DNA from: Plantago elongata
Taxonomy: Eukaryota > Streptophyta > Magnoliopsida > Lamiales > Plantaginaceae
Length of the DNA stretch: 29,284 nucleotides
Assembly (NCBI GenBank): GCA_036897095.1
Contig: JAYMSP010001731.1
Span: 1-29,284, forward strand
Direction of reading: 5' to 3'
Below the pieces are notes generated by a model that searched no databases, was not told the origin of the DNA, and was given only the letters and a program-made list of their open reading frames with translations. The position numbers were made by a program, and so were the translations under genes. This document shows, piece after piece, positions 9,999-18,956 of this stretch (positions are counted from its first letter, which is position 1; each line of letters opens with the position of its first letter).

Positions 9999-11379
9999 CT
10001 TCTGCTGTCTCACTTGTTCTGCTAATTGTGTATCCATTGTGAGTAGTCATTTCTACTCCCTCTTCTCTACCTAGTCTTCATCATCCCATCTATATATATA
10101 TTTTTTCTTTAAACAAATTTCTTAGACGTCAAACTCGCTATACCTATCATTTGATCTCATTTTTCCTTTGTTAAATCTAATCACCGGCCAATTATTTTGC
10201 GAATAAGAAGGGAGAAGTCCACTGGAGGTCTACAACCCTACCCATATGTTTTTACTCAGCTCGCGTGCTTCCTATGGTTCTTTTATGTCTCAGTGACTCA
10301 AATATAGGAGGATTTCCCGGATTGACATTCCAGAATTTATGCATCGTGCTTCTCAATTTGGTTTGCGTGATAGTTCAGACCTATTACCTGCGGACTTTCT
10401 ACGATATAATACTGTTTTTACTAACATGGTAACTCATTATCCTATACTCGATCTGTTTTTGTGTCGTATTATTAGCTTATCTAACAAAGTACTGTGACTT
10501 TTGCTGCCTGCATGATCAGTTGATTATCAAAGGGATAGCCTTTCTACCAGAGACTATATTCTACTATTGTTTTGGATATTCGGCTCTTATCACGTACCTG
10601 TTTATTTGGGGGTTCTTCGCCTTTTAAATCTCCCGTCGTAGATCATCCACATATTATTGGGTCTGCTGCTGCTACAGTTGGAATTATTATGTATGCTTCT
10701 CCGATATCTTCAATAGTAAGAATCTAACCTCTTCAAACTCTCTTAAATCTCCTGCTTGTTTACCCAATATATACACTGATGTTTAATCTCTCTCAAGTCT
10801 GATGTTTGCTTCTTACCCAATATACACTGATCTTTTCCCTTGCATTGATACACAAGCTTATATATATTTTATTGATTTCCAGATAGATGCATGCAAGACG
10901 CGAACCACACGTTACTTGCCCTTCGGATTCTGCACAATGCTTTTATTGAATGCAGTCGCGTGGTTTGCATATGCATATCTTTATAGCCCTACCTACAATT
11001 TTTACATTTCTGTAAGTACACATTGATTTCACATCATTATATATATATATGTACAACTTCTGACTGTTCCTTGTTTCGTTTTGTGCTTTACCCTCTCCCT
11101 TGTTCCACAGGTTGCTCACGGAGGTGGCATAATATTGGAAATCGTCCTGCTCCTCGTATCTTGTATCCTTGTGGTGAAATTTCTAAGTTCAGGTCTTTAC
11201 TTGTCATGTTCTTCTGTTGAAACTTTCATATATCTTTCAAATTTGAGACATTCATGGTTACAATGCGACCTGTAACACCATATAATATAAATTTTATCGC
11301 GTAATCTTCCTTAGGTACTGTTATGGAGGATGATTCTCTTGTTGATCTCGAGGCCCCGTTAATTCATGACTTAACTTGA
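9999..11379 (+). pseudogene. SWEET (MtN3/saliva) sugar transporter-like, probably broken
   Basis: Pieces of all seven membrane segments of a SWEET transporter occur in order. 9999-10038 resembles TM1. 10182-10304 encodes PIILRIRREKSTGG and PYPYVFTQLACFLWFFYV (TM2), then stops at 10305-10307; TM3 (LTFQNLCIVLLNLVCVIVQ) continues in another frame. A TM4-like stretch (YYCFGYSALITYLFIWGFF) and TM5 (IIGSAAATVGIIMYASPISS) sit in two frames between 10551 and 10715. The 3' half is clean: exons 10883-11011, 11111-11192 and 11315-11379 with good splice sites encode KTRTTRYLPF, LLNAVAWFAYAYL (TM6), TM7 and a short acidic tail ending at TGA. The MYASPIS/IDACK junction falls at an exon border, as in SWEET genes. 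At least two frame breaks, and no acceptor before 10182, point to a pseudogene. Sequencing error or an unusual gene model remain possible. Confidence 0.6.
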
Positions 11380-12619
11380 TTCGTGGTAGTAAGTTACAGA
11401 GTTTAACTTAATTATGTAACAAAAGCAACTTATGTTAACACACATAACTAATTTATAGTCTAAGGCTGTTTTGTCTTTATTATTATTATTTTTGAAACGG
11501 TTAAAGGGTAGGTGAAGCGTCTTACCAACTCAGTCGCGCTTCGTTGTCGATTGTTTTGTATTATCGACTCGATTCTTGATTGCTTCGGTCGTTTACTCAC
11601 TGGCCACAATGAACTAGACTAGGCAATATATAGGTGAGAAATTACTCCTATCAATTACAAGTGTGCAAAGATGCGACATTGTACCTTGGCAAAATGCCCG
11701 ACTTAATTATGAAAATAAGCCAAGAAACACGAGTTGTGGGTGATGGATTGGGTACTGGCATATGAACCCTAATTGTATTGTAGTTGGTATATTAGTAATT
11801 TAATATGGGAGGTGCACCTGCACAGCCAATTCAAATATCTCTCCTTGGTGTAGCAATTTGTTGTATAGCACTTTAACGTTCCGACACCTCATATAGTGTA
11901 GTCGATTTATAAATAATTTACGTTAATAATAATAGATTATGAAGTCAAATAATAATCGTGATGTCATCGTACGGTCAAAATTGCCAAATTGGCATAGTTA
12001 AATATAAAGCCCTAAAACACCGGTACTCCCTCTTCGATCCCGCCCGAGCTACTTCGCCACTCCTCCTCCGCTCACCGCTTCCACTTCTCCGGCAGCAGAT
12101 CTGGCCGGTAAATCCCCCTTCTACTTCCGTCCCTTCCAGATTCACTTGTGCTCTCACATATCTTACTAAAGTTGTTAATTTTCATTCTCACTGCAAATTT
12201 GACTTCATAGAAATTGAATGAATCTCTATACTCTTCAATTACTCCTTACTGCTTCTATAGAGCTTATAAACTGCTATGATCTGCTTATCCTACCTTCAAA
12301 TTATATTCTCAATAGTTTCAGTGTTGTGGATTTGACAATTGTAATTTGTGATTTAAATAGTGTAGTATTTGATTTCTTCAATTTTTAGCTCAGACACTTT
12401 AATTTCTTATGTACCGTACTGTGCTCTTGCGATATTGATTGTGGTGAAAAGGCTTGAGAATTTGAATGTTACTGTACACAACTGGATTTCAAGGGCTGAT
12501 ATTACTTTGTTTGGCTGAGTTCTACAGAATGTGAGCGTGCACTTTGTCGTATCTTGCAAGGAAAAAAGACGAGGGGGATTGGGGCTTTGCGTGTTTTCAT
12601 TTAAGTCGATTGTTAAACG
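11380..12619. other. spacer and probable 5' UTR of KIX copy B
   Basis: From 11380 to about 11980 I see no gene. From about 12000 the sequence becomes CT- and GC-rich like a plant leader. CTGGCCG|GTAAAT at about 12110 and TTCTACAG|AATG at 12527 could bound a leader intron of about 420 bases upstream of the ATG at 12620. This leader intron is inferred from splice motifs only. Confidence 0.4.
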
Positions 12620-14093
12620 ATGCCAAGACCAGGGCCAAGGCCGTATGAATGTGTTAGAAGGGCTTGGCATAGTGATAGGCACCCTCCGATCAGGGGTTCT
12701 CTTATTCGAGAAACTTTCAGGTAGTCTTCGTGTGTATTTGTTTGCTTATTCTGTTGTCTTGCTTCTTTTTTTTACAGTGTTTATTGATGATTGTGTAGGA
12801 TGATGAACGAGGTGCATAGCGCAACTACTAGAAAGAACAGAGAGTGGCAAGAGAAGCTTCCGATTGTTGTTTTTAAAGCTGAAGAAATTATGTATTCCAA
12901 AGCAAACTCTGAGGTAGGTTTGCTCTTACAACTGCATTGCTTTGGTATGATTTCGTATGTTTTTGGAGGTGTATTACCGTGAAACAAAGGAAAGCGTGCA
13001 GTCTCACTGATTTCCTTTATCTCTTATTTTATCATCTTAAACTTGATCTGCTTAGGCCGAGTATTCAGACCTTAATACTCTCTGGGATAGATTGAATGAT
13101 GCAATTGACACGATAATCCGGAGAGATGAGACTACAGAATCCGGGCAACTTTTGCAGCCTTGCATTGAGGGTATGTACTGCTGTTGCACTTATTGATTTT
13201 ATTAATTATCATGGATTCTATTATACTAAGTGCAAATGAGCGACCATAGCAATGTGGATTTTGAGTGATTGAGAATTTGTCGACTTAAAATGGGAAATAA
13301 ATCGAAGATCGGGAGTGTTCTTGAATACCAACTTCATGTTTCAGCTGCTCTGATTCTGGGATGCACTCCAAGACGATCATCAAGAAGCCAGCGGAATGAG
13401 TCTCCTAGATGTTACCTTAAGCATCAGAAACCAGATGCTAGTTCCGTTCCCCCAAGCAGTTCACAGCCTCTATGTGGAAACCGTACCAACAGTAGTCCTG
13501 TTATGATCCAGTCACCCCAAAACCGTATGAACAATTCTCCTGTTATCCTCCAATCACCCCAAAATCCTACAAACAATACTCCTGTTATGCTCCAGTCGCC
13601 CCAATCTTTGAGTCCCAGCACCATTAATACCTCTAATTCCTTTCTCAAGGCTGAAAGACAAATTATCCAGAACAGAAACCAAATTGGAAAGAAACCTGCT
13701 GTCTTATCGCATAATTTTGCTCCTGATATAAACCAACCTGCATCGATAGAAACAGAAGACACGTTACACAAATGGCCCACATACCCGTTGTACTATACCA
13801 ATCAGACTCTACCTACTGATGTGAAATCGTTGAAACCTTCAAACTCTTACCCCCAGCTTATGGACAGTGATAACCAACGTAATTGTGATCCTTCTGACTT
13901 CATTCATCCGTCAAAGCTCAACAGTTCACCAGACAGAAAACAGTTAGCCGAGTGTGATTTAACATTGCGTCTAGGATGCGTTGTGGCTCCATGTTCAAGT
14001 CTTGAGAATCCTTGGGCCACCAATGGAGAAACTTCAAGGGCTCTCCATACAAATGATCAAGCACTTCGCTTTCCATGTGGTCGATTTGGATGA
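12620..14093 (+). CDS. KIX8/KIX9-like transcriptional adaptor, copy B
   Basis: Exons by my reading: 12620-12720, 12799-12913, 13056-13170 and 13345-14093, giving 359 residues in frame to TGA. Exons 1-3 are 101, 115 and 115 nt, exactly as in copy A, with the same intron phases, so the two are tandem duplicates. The KIX domain (about 9-96) carries RRAWHSDRHPPIRGSLI, KNREWQEKLPIVVFKAEEIM, YSKANSEAEY and WDRLNDAIDTIIRRD, and matches the family better than copy A at several sites. GCTPRRSSRSQRNESPRCYL follows. Residues 156-197 are three 14-residue repeats ending SPQ, absent from copy A. WPTYPLYY is at 254-261 and the EAR motif LTLRL at 316-320 in ECDLTLRLG. The expected role is a nuclear PEAPOD-TOPLESS type adaptor limiting organ growth, inferred from architecture. 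Arabidopsis KIX9 (At4g32295) is the likely positional counterpart. Confidence 0.9.
13479..13604 (+). repeat. coding minisatellite, three 42-bp units
   Basis: Three in-frame units of 42 bases in exon 4 of KIX copy B encode NRTNSSPVMIQSPQ, NRMNNSPVILQSPQ and NPTNNTPVMLQSPQ. Differences between units are mostly single bases. The array lies between the KIX domain and the EAR motif, in the low-complexity linker. Copy A has no equivalent. Confidence 0.9.
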
Positions 14094-14407
14094 TACACTC
14101 GCTCCAATTCTAGAATTATGGTCCTCACAGGTATTGTGTACTATTCAGGCGAGAAATGTCAAATTATCATCTCTGCATTAGAGGATTACTTTATTAGAAG
14201 AAGAAAAAGGGGAATTTTCATCTCCTTTAGTGTTGAGGAGACAATCAGAGTTGTTGTATTGCTGCTGTATGCGATTATTTGTTCCTCATGTTGTAACCTG
14301 TAAATATGCTATTGATTTAGATTGTAGAAGTAACTTGTATATTGCCTCGTATCGATGATTTTGTTCTCGTGTTTATGTGAGCCTGACACTCCATAAAATC
14401 TTGTTAT

Positions 14408-14583
14408 GTACTCCGTTCGTCCTATTAATAATATCTTAAATTTTCATTTTGAATTCTTAGTCGATAATCAATATAACTACGAATCCGCAATATTAAAGTT
14501 ACGTCTCTTACTGTAAACAAGTCAAAAGATGTTTGACAGAACAAACATGGATGACCAATGAGGACAAAATTTGGAGTATTGCG
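14408..14583. mobile_element. possible Stowaway-like fragment
   Basis: The left end TACTCCGTTCGTCCTATTAA is typical of plant mariner MITE termini. A weak inverted counterpart, TACTCCAAATTTTGTCCTCA, can be read on the minus strand ending near 14583. The left end is convincing. The right border is not. Confidence 0.4.
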
Positions 14584-15678
14584 ACTACATCATGTAATTT
14601 GACTTGGTACCTCGAAATAACAATCTTAAATCTTAATAAAACAAACACAAACAACCAAACATTCTTGGATCGCTTTTCTAAAGCAAACACATTTTGATTT
14701 TATATACCAATCCCCAAAGGATAGCACATAATGTATCATCAGTCAGACCACTATTCTACTTAATCCAACTATCTGCTTAATTAAACATATCATTAATGTA
14801 GTATTACTTGCAAGTAGCAACATCAGGAGTTCAACTTTCTGACCAGCCATTTGACAGTTGAAGGAAAACAGTGACACTTACCAAAAAGCTGCTTTTAACT
14901 TTATCTATAATTTTGTCTATTGACTAACCATGGAAAATTTCTCCAATCTTTCTTTAGTGGGTTGCATTGGTTCGAAATGTTGGAGATAATCATCTTTAAC
15001 ACGGCTGTTTATATACCAAACTATAGCTCAAATCCACAATGGAAGGTTGACCTCTTGAGAATGATGTTTGAAGCGGGAGAAAATTGCAAGTCTTTAGTTA
15101 TAAATCCATGTAAATAGTAGTTTCGATTAACAAATGAAGGGTATTCTACGTTAGAAAATAGAGCTTAATTAGGGAGTGAAAAAGAATTGAGATTTTAATA
15201 CATCTGTATAGATCGTAAACATTAACATTTCAAACACATTATAATTATATTTATAACTGAGACGGTGATGTTCAAACCCATTATAATTATATATCCAACA
15301 AGTAACTTTGGAAAGTTTTAATATTGTCTCTTCTGGTTGTTTTATTAGTGAACTTTTAACAGCTAATCACTTTGATAATCACAAACCAAAGCTAGTGGAT
15401 TATAATAGTACTAATATGTTGACCTATGCATTTAAGAAAATGTACATTAATTTTAGAATTGCTGACTATGCAAATGGATCTGTTTGCAAATCCCAAGATA
15501 CGAGAATACAATCGGTGATCAGATTCCGCTCAGTTCTAGATGGTTTACTTTAATCATGCTTAGCACAGGCTTAGGTGATAAATAAACTCATTTTCCATTA
15601 TGTTTATGACCTAATTTCAGTGGACAGCATGAATTTGTAATAATTAATGTTGCTTGAATGCTAGAATTAACTATTATA

Positions 15679-15834
15679 GGGGTTTTTGGATGGGGATTTA
15701 AATACCCCTATTTGGCTCGATAAACAGTGATTTGGCCTAAATACACTTAAAATACCCCACTCAAATATCCATTCAAACATAATTTTCATCAAAATCCATC
15801 CAAATGTCCACTCAAATGTACATCCGAACAGCCA
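15679..15834. mobile_element. PIF/Harbinger-like MITE
   Basis: The left end GGGGTTTTTGGATGGGGATT pairs imperfectly with the right end read on the minus strand, TGGCTGTTCGGATGTACATT. Such ends (GGG...TTTGGATG) are typical of PIF/Harbinger MITEs. The element is about 156 bp, and a 3-base duplication could not be fixed. Confidence 0.5.
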
Positions 15835-17834
15835 CTATATTATCTACTCCTATTATATGTGAGTTTTGTCTATGCCAAATGCATGTGCCGTTCTATTTGC
15901 CACAAATTCAAAATGAGTTACTATATGACATATGCTTACCTACTTTAATATAAAATGCTGTTGAGTTTATAGATGTGATTATTACTATGACGGGAAAGTT
16001 AATGTAAATAGATTAATTTCACATAACTCTACTATGGATATGTGGATGTAAGTTCGTCACTAATAAGCATTTTGCGAATTGCCTCAGTGAGATGCAATCT
16101 ACATGCTAACTAGTTGGCCACCTTGATTTTGATGAAATATGTTTTATCAATTTTCTTCTTCCCCCCTATTTATAGTGGTCAACTCTTGAACCGACTGCTA
16201 CAATAAGATTACGATGAGATATATAAAATCTTTTCCATTGAATAGACAATATAAAATGGGATTACCTAGTGATGAAAATTTAGAGATTTGTTGGTATAAA
16301 ATTTGAGTGATCTTTTTTATTAAAATTTAACTTTTTATTTATATAATATACAATTTAAATGAAAAATCGTTTCAGTGGTATAATAAACATGTACGGTCAT
16401 AAATTCACCATTTCCTTTGCATCCCTATGTAATAATTTGTTGAAAAGGCACAATCACATGTTGTCGTGTTGACCATTTTATCCTGAGTGTCTACATATTG
16501 GTTGTCAAAATTGTTTGTTCTTTGATGCAATTAATGGATTAGATCTACTTTTAAAGTGCAAAAAGAATTTGATTTTGTTTCTGAAATAAAATCTTATCAT
16601 GCTGCCTGCATGCATATTATTTGAAGTATTTTGAAGGACCAATCAAGCTAATACAACACATATGTCAAAGAGATGGAGAATCTCACTACTCCTTCAAAGT
16701 CCAAACCCCTCCATTTAAATAGTTTCCTCTGCACATAATAATTGTTGAAACTGAAGATAATCCTTTGCTACACACAATCTCGATTATGATATGATATCCC
16801 TCACTTCAAGCTAAAAATAAATTCTTACAAAATTCCATACGAAGGAGTATTTAAAAGATGTATGAAATGTATTTATATCACTTTGTTTATTTAGCATTGA
16901 GTAAATGAGCCATCTAACGTTGACGAGAAACAGGCTTTGAGCGAGTTTACGTAATCTTAAAGACATTTTTCCCATTTCGTACATTTCATTTAATTTTAAC
17001 GTTTCAATTTCTTCACACTGACTAAAACAATCTTAGATCACAGTACTAGTTATAATGGTATCATCATCGTATTTGGTTTTAAAATCTTTATATATGAGAT
17101 TCTAGAGGGAGTCAAATTTGTATGGTGTGAGTGTGTGACCAAGAGAAATAGTAATTGTAGTATGATTGGATTGTATTTGTATTGGATTGACTATTTGACC
17201 ATATTTCTTTCTGAGTTCCATGGAAGACTAAATTGGTCGCAATCGTCCAAAGCCATATTTGTGCAAGTTGTGCGTCCCTACCGACATCAATATTTCTCAC
17301 CCGTCCACTATATCTCTCCATCTTCAACCGACTATTAATCACGTACTTACTCCTTTACATTTTTAAAATCTACATTCCTAATGTAACCATATACGCATCT
17401 TGCACGACAACCCCATCACACGACACTTTGTTTTCATGATTGATGTAGTAGGTACGTTTATATACCACTAATAACTTTTTAGGTATAAATTCGTCCCACT
17501 TTTATTTTTAAATAATTTATTTACGATTGATAAAGCTTCTATGATTCGGGATAATTGACCCCTTCGCCTGCAGCCATTGTCTTGACTATAAGGCTCTTCA
17601 TAATTTCATAAAAAGTTGACGAATTCACGTTGATTTTTACTAGTACGATTGAAATTATTGACAGAATTAACGGTTCCATTAATTTCAAACAACTAACATA
17701 TCAAATCTAAACAAGAAGTTAAAATGTACCATACAACGACATAGGAAATAGTATGTTTCGAGCTTCTAGGCGGGGCCGTGAGAGTCTGTTGCGGGTTCAA
17801 CCATAGGTAAAAAGCTTTTTTAGTTGTTAAACAA

Positions 17835-18150
17835 ATCACGCCTTATTTGGGGGTGTAATTCTGGCTCGATTTGTTTAATAAGGTGTTCAAAGCCGAGCTC
17901 CAACCTAGTTTTAGCTTGTTTTATTATCAAGTCGAGCATGATTCGACTCGTTGATACTCGTCAAGGTTAGTTTAGACTCTATTAAACATATAGGATATTT
18001 TTAGTTAATGAGCCCGAGTGCCACTTAAGCTCGAATCAAATGAGCCAGCTTGAGTATAAAAGTGATTTATTTTGTTAACAACCTAAATCGAACTCGATCT
18101 CTAAAAATGATATATTCAACTCGGCTCGTTTAATATTGAATTCTAATTCT
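17835..18150. repeat. dispersed repeat rich in GCTCG motifs
   Basis: This contains many GGCTCG, CGAGC and TCGAACTCGA-type motifs in both orientations between a left GGCTCGATTTG and a right CTCGGCTCGTTTAA. The composition stands out from the AT-rich surroundings. Similar CTCG-rich repeats are common in plant genomes. The class is not assigned. Confidence 0.4.
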
Positions 18151-18442
18151 AGCAACCAAAGCCCAAAGGCACCATTTTCCAACAATTTTCAACTTTGGTT
18201 TCATTCTTCATTTCTTCTCCCCATTTCCACACCATGCATGACGCAAGAATCATCCATGAGACTGCCTAAATAGAAACAACCTAGATCAAGCCCACCTCAT
18301 GTATTCCCAATAGTTTGACATAAGCAACAACAAACAAATTAATCTCTTGTTTCTTTCTTCTAAATATTTTAAACCCTTTTATAATACCAAAATCACACAT
18401 GTATACACTTCTTCTCTACAATCCCAAAACCACAGTCATCAA

Positions 18443-18451
18443 TTTATAAAC
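18443..18451 (+). promoter_or_regulatory. possible TATA box of the receptor kinase
   Basis: TTTATAAAC lies about 500 bases upstream of the kinase start. If used, the leader is long and could contain an intron. Weak evidence, by motif only. Confidence 0.25.
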
Positions 18452-18956
18452 TATACTACTGTAGTATTTAAAACAGGAGGAGAAAAATAGTTCAACTCTT
18501 GATAGTTACCTCTCAATACTGGTATTACTTCCAAGTTCCAACCCCTACTACTACTACACCTGTGAATCATTAATGTCCAAGAGGCCTTTCCAATTCTCTT
18601 CCTAAACATTCAAACTCTTTTATCTCTTCCTTCTGCCAATCCCACGTGATTGGTAGTACACTTTCTTGTTTCCCACTGGATCATATTCTGCTCTATCCAG
18701 GTTTGATTCATTGGTGAATTTTCCAGCATATTGTATTATTGGGGTTGATTTCAAGTTTTCAAGAATTCTGCTAGGTTAGTTGTACTGTAAAGGTGTAAAA
18801 GATTTGCTCTTGGAAGTTTTAATTGTGGTTTTGTAGCCTTGTTTATGTTGTATCTTGTATGTGTGTAGTTTCTGAACATTTGGGCTTGTTCAAAATTGGA
18901 TCTTGATGATTGATTCTTCTGGGATTTGTGTGTTGAATTCTGCTGGATATATAGTC

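Larger units (their letters stand above)
14094..18905. other. long intergenic stretch with small elements
   Basis: No coding region is supported over about 4.8 kb. The first 250 bases are probably the 3' UTR of KIX copy B. It includes a possible Stowaway-like fragment (14408-14583), a PIF/Harbinger-like MITE (15679-15834) and a CTCG-rich repeat (17835-18150). The last 500 bases are likely promoter and leader of the receptor kinase, with a TATA-like TTTATAAAC at 18443-18451. Short frames such as 14920-15117 and 15308-15553 show no family signal. Confidence 0.45.

Noticed and set aside
12027-12045. Stowaway end suggested by TACTCCCTCTTCGATCCC
   Set aside because: No inverted partner was found nearby, and the stretch fits the CT-rich leader of KIX copy B better.
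13269-13344. Frame upstream of exon 4 in KIX copy B (MRICRLKMGNKSK...)
   Set aside because: It is intron sequence. A TTTCAG acceptor at 13344 and the match to copy A place the exon start at 13345.
7013-14093. Histone acetyltransferase identity for the KIX genes
   Set aside because: The KIX domain resembles CBP/p300, but no acetyltransferase, bromodomain or zinc-finger region follows. The proteins are short adaptors.
15232-15295. Direct repeat CAAACMCATTATAATTATAT near 15231 and 15273
   Set aside because: Two short AT-rich copies without structure around them. Could be chance in such DNA.
17761-17815. Possible tRNA because of GGGTTCAACC
   Set aside because: No matching A box, acceptor stem or anticodon arm could be folded. 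At most a decayed pol III-derived fragment.
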